Shown here in pieces: positions 32,801 through 44,488 of a DNA stretch of 64,000 bases. Within the stretch, counting starts at the first letter, position 1. Every line of letters begins with the position of its first letter. Source of the DNA: Bufo bufo (lineage: Eukaryota > Chordata > Amphibia > Anura > Bufonidae); assembly GCF_905171765.1 (NCBI RefSeq), contig NC_053394.1, positions 159,349,256-159,413,255 of the forward strand, in the 5' to 3' direction. Below the pieces are notes generated by a model, which searched no databases, had not been told where the DNA came from, and worked only from the letters and a program-made list of their open reading frames with translations. The translations under genes and the position numbers were made by a program.

Positions 32801-35800
32801 AATTCCTCCAAGATCCATGCCTCATTCATTTTTAGAAATGTGAGTTAGTCAACACTGTCGTGAGCTAGGCGAGTCCGCTTATCGGTCACGATACTCCAGC
32901 TGCTCTGAACGTCCTTTCAGACAGGACACTTGATGAGGGGCAAGCCAACAATTCCATTGCAAATTGTGCAAGTTCTGGCCAGAGGTCAAGCCTGCCCAAC
33001 CAGTAGTCCAGGGGTTCATCACTTCTCAGAGCGTCCAAATCGGCCGTTAACCCGATGTAGTCGGACACCTGCCGGTCTAGGCGTTCCCTGAGGCTGGATC
33101 CGGAGGACACCTGTCGATGGGTCGGCTGAAAGAATGTTCTCATATCAGAAGTGACCAACACACCTTCAAACCGCCCTCTTCTTGCAGGCGCAGTTGGATT
33201 GGTACCCACAACTGTTTCTCTTTGAGTGGAAACTCCTCTGCCAGGACCTAAAAAAGCAGAATGCAGCATTTCTCGAAGCAAGGCCTGGAAGTGTTGCATT
33301 CTGACAGCCCTCTGTGATGGTGGTAACATTTCCGCCATTTTTTGTTTGTACCGGGGGTCTAAATACGCTGCCACCCAGAACTGGTCCTTTCCCTTGATGC
33401 TTTTTATACGGGGGTCCCTCTTAAAATACTGGAGCATGAAGGCCCCCATTTGCATTAAACTGGAAGCATTGTAGTGGCCTGGCTCCTGCTCATCATCCAG
33501 GATAATGTCGTCCTCGTTCTCCTTCCCCCATCCACGGACAACACGAGGGATCCCAGAAAGGTTAAAAGCATGCTCTTCTTGATCCTCCTCCTCCCCGGCA
33601 CCATCCTCCTCTGACTCCTCTTCAGACTCCTGTTGTTGACTTGTCTCAGATGGAGTAGCCTCCCCTGGGAATTCATCCAGCATTGCGACTTCCTCATCTT
33701 CCTGCTCCTGCTCCTCGACGGCTTGATCAATGACACGACGCAATGCATGCTCCAGAAAGAAGGCGTAAGGTACGATGTCACTGATGGCGCCCTGGCTGCG
33801 ACTGACCATTTTGGTGATCTCTTCAAATGGCCGCAGAAGTCTGCATGCGTCGCGCATAAGCAGCCACTCGCGCGGTGAAAAAAAAACAAGCTCCCCAGAA
33901 CCTGTCCTGCCACAGAGTTCGTACAGGTAGACGTTAACTGCACGTTTCTGCTGGAGCAGCCTATCGAGCATATACAAGGTTGAGTTCCATCGCGTCGGGC
34001 AGTCACAAATAAGACGTCTGACGGGCAGGTTGTTTCGCCGCTGGATTTCAGCAAGGCAAGCCATGGCCGTGTAAGATCTTCTGAAATGGCCCGCGATTTT
34101 CCTGCCCTGCCACAAGACGTCCTGGACCCCGGGGTATTTGACAACGAATCGATGCACGACCAAGTTCAGGATGTGTGCCATGCACGGCACGTGTGTCATT
34201 TTGCCCTGTTTCAGCGCGCTCAGCAGATTGGCACCGTTGTCGCACACCACATTACCAACTGTCAAATTGAGCGGTGTTAGCCACTGATCTGACTGTGAAT
34301 GCAATGCTGAAAGGAGTGCAGGAACGGTGTTGCTCTTGGCTTCCAGGCACAACAGAAGCAGCACAGCATGGCAACATCTAACCTGGCATGTTCTGGGGAT
34401 CTTGGTTGGCGCAGCGGAGGAGTCAGCCGAGGAGGAGAGGGAGGATGGAGTAGGAGGAGGAGAAGAAGAGGCAGGCCTGCATGCAATCCGTGGCGGTAAA
34501 ACCAAATCTACACGGGTGCCACGGGTTACATGCTTGACGGCCGTCAGAAGGTTCACCCAGTGGGCAGTAAAAGTTATATACCTTCCCTGCTAGACCACGT
34601 GTCTGTGGTAAGATGTATCTTGGCACTGACACTGTGTGCCAGAGATACATTCACTTGCCGCTGAACGTGGCCATATAGCTCTGGGATGCCCTTCTGCGAG
34701 AAATATTTCCTTCCTGGGACCTTCCATTGTGGTGTTCCAATGGCCACAAATTTTCGAAAGGCGTCCGAGTCCACAAGTTTATATGGCAGTAGTTGGCGGG
34801 CTATCAATTCCGACAAGCCAGCGGTCGGTCAACCGTTGGGCAAGAGGGTTATCCGGCGTCATAATTTTTTTACGCTCGAACATTTGGGCCATGGAAGCCT
34901 GCCTTTTTCCTGACAAACGTGAGGACGGCATGATGGAAGGTGGAGGACAATTGGGAGGAGAGAGGAGAAGGAGAATAGGCTGGACGGTGAGAGCCTGGAG
35001 TGTGGCTTTGTGGGTTCTGATGGCGTTGCTTCCACTGGACTCGGTGATGTGAGGCCAGGTGCCTTCTTAAGGCGGTCGTCCCTAGGTGAGTGTTGGGCTT
35101 ACAGCGACTGATGCGTTGACTGCAAAGGCTGCAGATGGCAACACTATTGTCAGCAGCTGACACATTAAAAAAAGCCCACACTGCGGAGCCATGTGCCGGT
35201 GTCCTGGGAGCGCCAGATGTGACCGTACATGGTTGATGGCTCACTTCTGATACATTAGCAGTCTGGTCTGTCCCTCCTGTACAATGTAAGTTCGGCCTAC
35301 TTCTCCTCCCTATCTGATGGTCCATCTCTCCCTCTGAACTCCCCTCCTCTTTCTCTCTTGTGGGCACCCACGTTACGTCCATAGACACGTCATCATCGAC
35401 GTCACCTTCCCCACCACTAACATTCGAGATCTCGGAGTAGGCAGCAACGGCGGGGACCAACCTCCTTGGTCCCCACTCAGACTGCTGAGTGGCGGCTGTT
35501 GCTACCCCCTCTTCCTGATCCGATGCCAAGAATGGCTGCGCATCGGAAATGTCTTGTGATAGATCGGAAAATAATTCCTGTGACTCAAGTGGAGGGTATA
35601 TGGTGGTGGTGTTGGTGTCTTTGGGGGTGCACACAGCAGAGAGTAAAGAGGGTGCAGATAGAGAGGATGAGGAGGGTACAGAATCGGAAGGCTGAGTGAG
35701 CCACTCAACCAAGTTTGGTGCGTTCTTTGACGTAATTGAACGCACCTTCTGCAACTTCCCACTTTGGCTCCGGCCTGGTGCTCCTGCCCTACCCTTACCA

Positions 35801-35838
35801 CCCCTCTGGAAGGGCCTGCCTCTTTCTCTGCCTGTCAT
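32801..35838 (-). pseudogene. hAT (ZBED-type) transposase, second copy, broken
   Basis: The ATG at 35836-35838 begins MTGRERGRPF. Then come a Ser/Thr/acidic region, a BED-like finger (VSAADNSVAICSLC...NTHLGTTALRRHLASHH), the core with LTTDTWS and VCDNGANLLSAL, an acidic linker (EQEDEEVAMLDE; EEESEEDGAGEEEDQEE) and the dimerisation domain (WPELAQFAMELLACPSSSV, LSERTF). Breaks seen: a frameshift between about 34820 and 34870, another near 34575-34585 after TDTWS, and a third near 32895 inside the LSERTF...AAG motif, followed by a stop in the last segment. It is a relative, not a copy, of the hAT-A protein. In intact form it would mobilise elements with matching termini. Confidence 0.88.
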
Positions 35839-35929
35839 TTTTTAAATGACCCGTTGACAAAAGTCTATAGAGAAGCGCAGTGTATGTGGAAGAAGGTATA
35901 TAACACCCTGCTTCAATTTGTCGTTTTGG

Positions 35930-36105
35930 TGTCAACTGGTCTATAATCACAGCAGTTTTAAACAAAAAATGTATTTAAAATTTTATCACTGTGTGTAGCA
36001 GAGGTAACGAGGTGGCCTAATTTTCTCCAGTAGTGTATTATTTCATAACACACTGCTTCTATATGTCGTTTTGGTGTCAACTGGTTTATAATCACACCAG
36101 TTTAA
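35930..36105 (+). repeat. hAT-2 leader tandem repeat, left part
   Basis: Units contain 'cttctatatgtcgttttgg', 'ataatcacaccag' and 'cactgtgtgtagcagaggt'. The array is interrupted at TTAA 36102-36105 and continues at 52524. Confidence 0.8.
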
Positions 36106-36170
36106 CCGCCTCCGGACCGCCTAACGCAGGATCGCTTTCCGGAGGCGGCAGCTCCAGGCAGAGTCACGCA

Positions 36171-38005
36171 TAGTGGCGTCGCTAGGGGGCGGCGAGGGGG
36201 GGCAATCGCACCCCCTATGTTGTCCTTTGCCCCCCCGGTTGCCCCCCCGCTGATTCCCCCAGGTGAATACTAATGAGCGCATCCATTATGGAAGCGCTCA
36301 TTAGAACCGAGAGACCAGGAAGTGGTGAACGCTCTGTACTTACCACTTCCTGGTCCTCGGCTGTCGGCTGTGCAGGGCTGCGCACAGCGTGAGGGCGCTC
36401 TGTGACCTCACGCTGTGCGCGCCAGTTCAGAGCACAGTCGACTGAGGAGAGGCAGGCGGCGTCCAGGAGCAGGAGAGGTAAGTGTTTTTTTATTTTATAA
36501 AATATGTGGCTGCTGGGGGCATAAGGGGGCTAATGATGAGAGGCATATGGGGGCTAATGATGAGAGGCATATGGGGGCTAATGATGAGAGGCATATGGGG
36601 GCTAATGATGAGAGGCATATGGGGGCTAATGATGAGAGGCATATGGGGGCTAATGATGAGAGGCATATGGGGGCTAATGATGAGAGGCATATGGGGGCTA
36701 ATGATGAGAGGCATATGGGGGCTAATGATGAGAGGCATATGGGGCTAATGATGAGAGGCATATGGGGGCTAATGATGAGAGGCATATGGGGGCTAATGAT
36801 GAGAGGCATATGGGGCTAATGATGAGAGGCATATGGGGGCTAATGATGAGAGGCATATGGGGCTAATGATGAGAGGCATATGGGGCTAATGATGAGAGGC
36901 ATATGGGGGCTAATGATGAGAGGCATATGGGGGCTAATGATGAGAGGCATATGGGGGCTAATGATGAGAGGCATATGGGGCTAATGATGAGAGGCATATG
37001 GGGGCTAATGATGAGAGGCATATGGGGCTAATGATGAGAGGCATATGGGGCTAATGATGAGAGGCATATGGGGGCTAATGATGAGAGGCATATGGGGCTA
37101 ATGATGAGAGGCATATGGGGCTAATGATGAGAGGCATTTGGGGGGCTAATGATGAGAGGCATATGGGGCTAATCATGAGAGGTATATGGGGGCTAATCAT
37201 GAGAGGCATATGGGGGCTAATGATGAGAGGCATATGGGGCTAATGATGAGAGGCATATGGGGGCTAATGATGAGAGGCATATGGGGCTAATGATGAGAGG
37301 CATATGGGGCTAATGATGAGAGGCATATGGGGCTAATGATGAGAGGCATATGGGGGCTAATGATGAGAGGCATATGGGGCTAATGATGAGAGGCATATGG
37401 GGCTAATGATGAGAGGCATATGGGGGCTAATGATGAGAGGCATATGGGGCTAATGATGAGAGGCATATGGGGCTAATGATGAGAGGCATATGGGGGCTAA
37501 TGATGAGAGGCATATGGGGGCTAATGATGAGAGGCATATGGGGGCTAATGATGAGAGGCAGCATATGGGGGCTAATGATGGGAGGCAGCATATGGGGGCT
37601 AATGAGGCATAAGGGCTGATATGGGGGCTAATGAGAGGCATGGGGGCTGATATGAGAGTGATGAGAGGCATAATGGGGGCTAATGAGAGGCATAATAAGT
37701 GTCATCCACAGATGCCCCCATAATAGTGTGTCTTCCACAGATCCACCATAACAGTGCGCCTGCGCACTGATGAGAGACAGAAAGAAGGGGAAAGAATCCG
37801 CAGAAGCAAGCAGAGGACGGCACAGCAGACGACTGAATGGCTTCTTTTGTAAGTAAATAGTTTTAGTATAAATGTATCCCTGCAGACCGCAATTCTCTGG
37901 TATTTTGTAATCTTATTTATATATACTTAATTTGTTTTTGCCCCCCCATTTTTGACTGTGGTATCTTTGTGCCCCCCCTATATATTGTTCCTAGAGTCGC
38001 CACTG
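36171..38005. mobile_element. Non-autonomous hAT with 8-bp target duplication GTCACGCA
   Basis: GTCACGCA flanks it at 36163-36170 and 38006-38013. The ends are TAGTGGCGTCGCTAGG and CCTAGAGTCGCCACTG, an imperfect terminal inverted repeat of the CAGTGGCG type. Most of the interior is a 24-bp minisatellite. No transposase is present. Confidence 0.88.
36519..37610 (+). repeat. 24-bp minisatellite, roughly 45 copies
   Basis: The unit is 'gggggctaatgatgagaggcatat' or a 23-bp form with one G fewer. Copies are nearly identical until about 37560, where longer degenerate units (extra 'agc') begin. Frames through it are open only because the 24-bp unit is a multiple of three. Confidence 0.95.
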
Positions 38006-38499
38006 GTCACGCATATATGCGTCATCTCGCGAGACGCGAGATTTCCTGTGAACGCGCGCACACAGGCGCGCGCGTTCACAGGAACTGCAGGTAAGGCTAC
38101 TTTCACACTAGCGTTCGGGGCTCCGCTTGTGAGTTCCGTTTGAAGGCTCTCACAAGCGGCCCCGAACGGATCCGTACAGCCCTAATGCATTCTGAATGGA
38201 TGCGGATCCGCTCAGAATGCATCAGTTTGGCTCCGTTTGGCCTCCGCTCCGCTCAGCAGGCGGACACCCGAACGCAGCTTGCAGCGTTTTCGTGTCCGCC
38301 TGGCCGTGCGGAGCCAAACGGATCCGTCCAGACTTACAATGCAAGTCAATGGGGACGGATCCGTTTGACGTTGACACAATATGGTGCAATTTCAAACGGA
38401 TCCGTCCCCCATTGATTTTCAATGTAAAGTCAGGAGTCCCTATTAATATACCATCAGATCGGAGTTTTCTCCGATCCGATGGTATATTTTAACTTGAAG

Positions 38500-39573
38500 C
38501 GTCCCCATCACCATGGGAACGCCTCTATGTTAGAATATACCATCAGATTTGAGTTACATCGTAAAACTCAGATCCGACAGTATATTCTAACACAGAGGCG
38601 TTCCCATGGTGATGGGGACGCTTCATGTTAGAATATACTGAGAACTGTGTACATGACTGCCCCCTGCTGACTGCCCTCCTGTAATTAACTTATTGGTGGC
38701 CAGTGCAGCCCCCCTCCCTCCCCAGTATTAATTGTAACCAGTGCGGCCCCCCTCCCTCTATATTCATCGGTGGCCAGTGCGGATTCCCAGTATTAAATAT
38801 GACCAGTGCGGCCTCCCACTCCCTCCCTCCCCAGTATTAAATATGACCAGTGCGGCCTCCCCCTCCCTCTATATTTATTGGTGGCCAGTGCGGATTCCAA
38901 GTATGGCCTCCCCAGTGCGGCCTCCCCTCTCCGCCCCCCCTAATTAAAATCACACACATTGCCTATTGCACAGACCTGTCACTTACCAGTAGGAGGAGCT
39001 CCCGGCCGGACACACATCGCAGCTCTTCAGGTAAGTATAATGCTTGTATTTATTGCTAAGTAACCATGGCAGCCAAGACTGCAATAGCGTCTTGGTTGCC
39101 ATGGTAACCGATCGGAGCCCCAGCGATTTAAACTGGGACTCCGATCGGTACTCCGCTGCCACCAATGATGGGGGGGGGGGGTGTGATTTTAATTAGGGGG
39201 GAGGGGAGAGGGGAGGCCATACTTGGAATCCGCACTGGCCACCAATAAATATAGAGGGAGGGGGAGGCCGCACTGGTCATATTTAATACTGGGGAGGGAG
39301 GGAGGGGGAGGCCGCACTGGTCATATTTTTTATACTGGGAATCCGCACTGGCCACCGATGAATATAGAGGGAGGGGGGCCGCACTGGTTACAATTAATAC
39401 TGGGGAGGGAGGGGGGCCGCACTGGCCACCAATAAGTTAAATACAGGAGGGGGGGGTCTGCCCCCTGCTGCCTGGCAGCATCTGCCAGGCAGCAGGGGGC
39501 AGTCATGTACACAGTTCTCAGTATATTCTAACATGAAGCGTCCCCATCACCATGGGAACGCTTCTGTGTTTAG
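38500..39573. repeat. Inverted-repeat interior of Harbinger-like element 1
   Basis: 38640-38960 and 39180-39530 are largely reverse complements, with 'tggccagtgcggcc' and 'ctccctctatattcatcgg' modules around a centre near 39060-39110. The same modules occur in element 2 (47700-49170). Confidence 0.75.
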
Positions 39574-39578
39574 AATAT

Positions 39579-40230
39579 TGTAATGACCGGCGACACGCAC
39601 AGGGAGGAAAACAGGGAAAGCCCTGCCCAAGGGAGAGGGAAAGGTGGTGACCCCTAACTCACCTTGCGGCTGGCACCTGACTGCCCTGACGTCCCTAGAC
39701 GGGTTCCTCACCCGTGCGGCGATCGCGTGCCTAAACCCTGGCTTTCCCTAATATGAGCCCTGGATAGTGAACAGGCCGGTGGGATCGCTAGTCCATACCA
39801 CTATCACTAAGAGGGAAACACCAGGGAGAGGACAGACAAAACATACAAACACATACACCCAGGTGGGCGACCACAATAAACCAAAAAGGTCCAACAGGGA
39901 TCTGGAGGGTAGCGTACTGGACCAACTACCAGCGAACGCAGCAACACAGCTCCAGAAGGTCAGAATAGATGTCCAGGCAGGAAGCTCTATCTCTGGCAAC
40001 CAGAGAAGTGTGAGAGAGAAATATAAGGAGGTCTGGGAGTGCTGGACAAGGAACAGCTGAGGAGAAGGAGCTACGGATCCCTGAGTGAGCCAAAAGGGTT
40101 TGCTAAGCAAACCCAGAAAGCTACCATAAGGAAAACAGCCCTATCTTAAATAGAGCGTGCAGCCAACCGCTGCGACTTCCTGACCCCGGGTATAACGGAG
40201 TCAGGCGTGGTCCTCGACACCCTCGTGACA
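39579..40230 (-). repeat. Chromovirus 3' LTR
   Basis: 652 bp; in element orientation it begins TGTCACGAGG and ends GGTCATTACA. A TATA-like CCTTATATTT lies at 40019-40028. The gag-pol stop codon (40146-40148) falls inside this LTR. Confidence 0.95.
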
Positions 40231-43200
40231 GTACCCCCCTCTCTACGAGGGGCCTCCGGACACTCAGGACCAGGTCTCCCAGGATGAGAGGCATGAAAAA
40301 CCCGAACTAACCTGTCGGCGTTTACCTCAGACGCAGGAACCCACATTCTTTCCTCGGGACCGTAACCTCTCCAATGCACCAGATATTGAAGAGAGCGGCG
40401 GACCCGACGAGAATTAACAATTTTGGATATCTGAAATTCTAGGTTACCATCCACGACAACAGGAGGGGGTGGCAGCGGTGATGGTTCTAGAGGTGGAACA
40501 TATTTTTTGAGTAACGACTTATGAAAAACATTATGAATTTTAAAAGTCTGAGGTAACTCCAGGCGAAAAGCCACGGGGTTGATGATGGCTACAATTTTGT
40601 AAGGGCCAATAAACCTAGGACCCAGTTTCCAAGAGGGAACCTTCAATTTAATATTCCTAGTAGACAACCACACATAGTCATTCACTCCTAGGTCCAGACC
40701 TGGCGACCGTCTCTTATCAGCCATGCATTTGTATTTACCTCCCATATTTTTCAAGTTAGCTTGCACCTTCTGCCATACCGATGAAAGAGATGACGAAAAC
40801 CGTTCCTCTTCGGGAACCCCAGAAGACCCCCCCTCTTTGAAAGTACAGAATTGGGGATGAAAACCATATGCACCAAGAAATGGTGACTTGCCAGTGGATT
40901 CCTGACGCCGATTATTTATGGCAAACTCAGCTAACGGTAAATATGATGACCACAACTCTTGGTTTTCAGACACAAAACATCTTAGATATGTCTCAAGGTT
41001 TTGGTTGGTACGCTCAGTCTGTCCATTCGACTGAGGATGGAAAGCAGAGGAAAAGGACAAGTGTACCCCCAAACGAGAACAAAAAGCTTTCCAAAATTTA
41101 GAAATAAACTGGGTACCCCGATCCGAAACAACATCGGAGGGGACCCCGTGAAGCTTCACGATTTCACTGACGAATACCTGAGCAAGAGTCTTAGCATTAG
41201 GTAGTGCGGGTAACGCAATGAAGTGTACCATTTTGCTAAACCTGTCCACTACTACCAAAATAACTGTTTTACCCGCAGACAAAGGTAAGTCAGTGATAAA
41301 ATCCATTGACAGATGTGTCCACGGTCTATTGGGAATGACGAGTGGTAATAGAGACCCTGCAGGACGTGTATGTGAAACTTTTGCGCGCGCACAGGTAGAA
41401 CAAGAAGACACAAAATCCAATACATCCTGACGCAACCTTGGCCACCAAAAACGACGAGACAATAGTTCCAAGGTTGCTTTACTACCCGGGTGCCCAGCAA
41501 GTGCCGAATTATGATGTTCCTTTAATAATTCGAAACGTAAGTTCAACGGTACAAACAATTTCTCTGAGGGGCAAGATACCGGGGCGTCCCCCTGGGCCAC
41601 TAACACCTTCCCCTCCAAAACAGAGTGTACCGCAGAAACAACCACTCCTCTTTGAAGAATGGGTACCGGATCACTCACATTACCCCCTCCAGGGAAACAA
41701 CGAGATAGTGCATCAGCCTTGGTGTTCTTTGCCCCAGGACGATAGGTAATCACAAAGTTAAACCTGGTAAAAAATAGCGACCACCTAGCCTGTCTAGGGG
41801 TGAGACGCTTAGCTGATTCGAGGTACAGAAGATTTTTGTGGTCCGTAATTACAGTGACGGGGTGGACTGCCCCCTCTAAGAAATGACGCCACTCCTCAAA
41901 CGCAAGTTTAATAGCTAATAGTTCCCTATTGCCAATATCGTAGTTCTTTTCTGCTGCAGATAGTTTTTTAGAAAAGAAAGCACAAGGACGCCATTTGCCA
42001 GGAGACGGACCCTGAGACAGCACCGCCCCCACTCCCACCTCTGACGCATCGACTTCAACAATAAAAGGCTGAGAGACATCAGGTTGGACCAGTACAGGTG
42101 CTGAGGTAAACCTCTCTTTTAGAGAGGAAAAAGCAACTTTAGCGGCGTCAGACCATTTAGAAAAATCAGTCCCCTTCCTAGTCATGTCAGTAAGCGGTTT
42201 TACAATAAGTGAATAATTTTTAATGAATTTCCTATAGAAATTCGCGAAGCCCAAGAACCGTTGTAGTGCTTTGAGGTTCTCAGGAAGATCCCAATCTAAA
42301 ATTGCCTGGACCTTCCTAGGATCCATACGGAAACCTGACGCAGATAAAAAATAACCCAGGAATTGTATCTCCTGAACGGCGAAGACACATTTTTCAATTT
42401 TAGCATATAATTCATTCGTCCGTAGGACCTGCAGTACTTGTCTGACATGCACCTCATGTGTTTTCAGATCGGACGAATAAATTAAAATATCATCTAGGTA
42501 TATTACCACAAACCTGCCGATTAGATGACTAAAAATGTCATTAACGAAATGTTGAAAGACGGCAGGAGCATTGGTCAGACCGAAAAGCATAACTAGATTT
42601 TCATAATGCCCCTCAGGGGTGTTAAACGCTGTCTTCCACTCATCCCCCTCCTTAATACGAATCAGATTGTAGGCACCCCTAAGATCAAGTTTGGAGAACC
42701 ACTTAGCACCCGCAATCTGATTAAACAGGTCAGGAATGAGAGGAAGAGGGTATGGGTCTCGGATGGTTATCTGATTTAATTCGCGAAAATCTAAGCAAGG
42801 ACGCAGGCCCCCATCTTTCTTTTTAACGAAGAAAAACCCTGCAGCCACGGGTGAAGAAGAGGGTCTGATGTGTCCCTTAGCCAAGCTCTCGGAGATATAA
42901 TCTTTCATGGCTTGTCTCTCTGGACCCGAAAGATTATATAACCTGGTCTTGGGTAATTTTGCGCCGGGAATAAGGTTAACCGGGCAATCATAAGGACGAT
43001 GAGGTGGTAACTTCTGACAACCCTTTTCAGAAAAAACATCCTCAAAGTCCGAAATAAATGTAGGTAGGGTAGTTATGGAGGCGACTAAGCAATTGCTATT
43101 TAAGCAATTTTCTCTGCACTGCTCACTCCACTCCGATATCTCCCTGGCCTGCCAATCCACCACTGGATTGTGCGCTACCAACCAGGGAAGACCCAGCACT

Positions 43201-44405
43201 ACCGGAGTGGGAAGCCCCTCCAGAACATAACCTGAAAGCATCTCGTTATGGTGGTCCCCTACCCGAAGGTGTAAATTATGAACCATGTGCGTGAGGTTTC
43301 TCTGAGACAGGGGAGCAGAATCAATAGCGAATATGGGAATGGGTCTCTGTAAAGTACAGAGAGACAAACCCAAAGTGCGGGCAAAATGGGCATCTATCAA
43401 ATTTACCCCTGCTCCACTGTCTAGAAAGAAAGAAATAGTCTCCGTCTTATCACCAAAAATAATAACCGCTGGCAACACAAATTGCGATGTACGTATGGAG
43501 GAAACGTATACCCCCCGGCTGACATCCTCCACACAGCCTGGGGTTAGTAGTTTTTCCGACGGTCTTTTGTTTCTGAGGAAAGAAGGACAGACATTAATGA
43601 AATGACCCCTCTCCCCACAAAAAAAACAAACCCCACGCCTACGGCGAGCCTCAGGAGGACGGACCTGACGAGTAGTTCCTCCTAGCTGCATAGGCTCCTC
43701 TAAGTCCGTACAGACTAACTGCTGCTTGGGAGGGGTTACCAATTGCTCCGGTTTTTTCAACCTGACCCTAAGGCGTCTATCTATTCGGATAGAAAGGGAC
43801 ATAACCGCATCAAGGGAAAAGGGGGTCTCATATAATGCAAGCGCATCCTTAACCCTTTCGGATAACCCTGAGCAGAACTGACTCCTGAGAGCCGGGTCGT
43901 TCCATTGGGTATCCGTAGCCCACCTACGGAATTCAGAGCAATACTCCTCTACCGGCCGCTCTCCTTGTAAGAGTCTCCGTAATCTTGATTCAGCCAGGGC
44001 GACTCGGTCAGGGTCATCATATATGAGACCCAAGGCCCCAAAAAACTCATCCACTGACCGAAGAGCCTGGGAATCAGTAGGTAAAGAGAACGCCCAGGAC
44101 TGCGGGTCCCCCTGCAGCAGGGAAATAACAACCCCCACCCGCTGATCTTCATTACCAGAGGAGTAAGGGCGCAGTTTAAAATATAACTTACAGGCCTCAC
44201 GGAATGTCAAAAACTTGTCCCTTCCCCCAGAAAATCTGTCAGGGAGAGGGACCTTGGGTTCCACAACAACCTGGTTACCAGTAGCAACCGCTGGGCTTGC
44301 AGTCAGTTGTAATTGCTGCTGTTGCTGGAGGACCGACGCCTTCAATCCTACCACCTCCAAAGACAGGCCTTGAAATTGTTTGGACAGAGCAGCAATTTGA
44401 TCCAT
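40146..44405 (-). CDS. Gag-Pol polyprotein of chromovirus (single frame)
   Basis: One 1419-codon frame begins with the ATG at 44403-44405. Domains in order: a Gag capsid-like region (RFSGGRDKFLTFREAC; LLQGDPQSWA), a CCHC zinc knuckle (C260, C263, H268, C273), aspartic protease (DSG at 329-331), reverse transcriptase (KLDLRGAYNLI; YLDD at 636-639), RNase H (VDASEVGVGAVL...DALSR), integrase (H2C2 finger; FITDLP, DRGTQF, HPQSNGQTER), and a chromodomain near the C-terminus (YLVHWRGYGPEERMWVP). Single-frame gag-pol is typical of Tf1-like elements. The last ~28 codons and the stop lie in the 3' LTR. No stop or frameshift was found. The chromodomain is expected to steer insertion to marked chromatin. 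Confidence 0.96.
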   Translation of the reverse strand: MDQIAALSKQFQGLSLEVVGLKASVLQQQQQLQLTASPAVATGNQVVVEPKVPLPDRFSGGRDKFLTFREACKLYFKLRPYSSGNEDQRVGVVISLLQGDPQSWAFSLPTDSQALRSVDEFFGALGLIYDDPDRVALAESRLRRLLQGERPVEEYCSEFRRWATDTQWNDPALRSQFCSGLSERVKDALALYETPFSLDAVMSLSIRIDRRLRVRLKKPEQLVTPPKQQLVCTDLEEPMQLGGTTRQVRPPEARRRRGVCFFCGERGHFINVCPSFLRNKRPSEKLLTPGCVEDVSRGVYVSSIRTSQFVLPAVIIFGDKTETISFFLDSGAGVNLIDAHFARTLGLSLCTLQRPIPIFAIDSAPLSQRNLTHMVHNLHLRVGDHHNEMLSGYVLEGLPTPVVLGLPWLVAHNPVVDWQAREISEWSEQCRENCLNSNCLVASITTLPTFISDFEDVFSEKGCQKLPPHRPYDCPVNLIPGAKLPKTRLYNLSGPERQAMKDYISESLAKGHIRPSSSPVAAGFFFVKKKDGGLRPCLDFRELNQITIRDPYPLPLIPDLFNQIAGAKWFSKLDLRGAYNLIRIKEGDEWKTAFNTPEGHYENLVMLFGLTNAPAVFQHFVNDIFSHLIGRFVVIYLDDILIYSSDLKTHEVHVRQVLQVLRTNELYAKIEKCVFAVQEIQFLGYFLSASGFRMDPRKVQAILDWDLPENLKALQRFLGFANFYRKFIKNYSLIVKPLTDMTRKGTDFSKWSDAAKVAFSSLKERFTSAPVLVQPDVSQPFIVEVDASEVGVGAVLSQGPSPGKWRPCAFFSKKLSAAEKNYDIGNRELLAIKLAFEEWRHFLEGAVHPVTVITDHKNLLYLESAKRLTPRQARWSLFFTRFNFVITYRPGAKNTKADALSRCFPGGGNVSDPVPILQRGVVVSAVHSVLEGKVLVAQGDAPVSCPSEKLFVPLNLRFELLKEHHNSALAGHPGSKATLELLSRRFWWPRLRQDVLDFVSSCSTCARAKVSHTRPAGSLLPLVIPNRPWTHLSMDFITDLPLSAGKTVILVVVDRFSKMVHFIALPALPNAKTLAQVFVSEIVKLHGVPSDVVSDRGTQFISKFWKAFCSRLGVHLSFSSAFHPQSNGQTERTNQNLETYLRCFVSENQELWSSYLPLAEFAINNRRQESTGKSPFLGAYGFHPQFCTFKEGGSSGVPEEERFSSSLSSVWQKVQANLKNMGGKYKCMADKRRSPGLDLGVNDYVWLSTRNIKLKVPSWKLGPRFIGPYKIVAIINPVAFRLELPQTFKIHNVFHKSLLKKYVPPLEPSPLPPPPVVVDGNLEFQISKIVNSRRVRRSLQYLVHWRGYGPEERMWVPASEVNADRLVRVFHASHPGRPGPECPEAPRREGGTVTRVSRTTPDSVIPGVRKSQRLAARSI
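40231..40245 (-). promoter_or_regulatory. Polypurine tract
   Basis: AGAGAGGGGGGTAC directly precedes the 3' LTR in element orientation and would prime plus-strand DNA. It overlaps the coding frame. Confidence 0.7.
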
Positions 44406-44430
44406 ACTGGATTCTAAGTAGGTAAAAAAA

Positions 44431-44460
44431 ATGTTTTTTTTTTTTTTTTTTTTTTTTTTT
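44431..44460 (-). repeat. Poly(A) run between PBS and gag start
   Basis: About 28 A in element orientation, in the short leader. It may act in translation or be an unstable homopolymer. Confidence 0.85.
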
Positions 44461-44476
44461 ACCTACACAAAATAAT

Positions 44477-44488
44477 GGCCAGAGATAA
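44477..44488 (-). promoter_or_regulatory. Primer-binding site, self-priming type
   Basis: Next to the 5' LTR the element reads TTATCTCTGGCC. No tRNA 3' end is recognised, but ten bases (TATCTCTGGC) are complementary to GCCAGAGATA in the LTR at 44898-44907. That segment starts 28 nt after a TATA box. This is the arrangement known from Tf1/sushi elements, where the mRNA 5' end folds back as primer. Confidence 0.75.

Noticed and set aside
36415..36819. Open frame encoding a repeated MGANDERH peptide
   Set aside because: It is only the 24-bp minisatellite read in a phase without stops; other phases and the opposite strand are also open.
36519..37610. CRISPR-like regular repeat
   Set aside because: Units are contiguous with no unique spacers, and the context is a eukaryotic hAT element.
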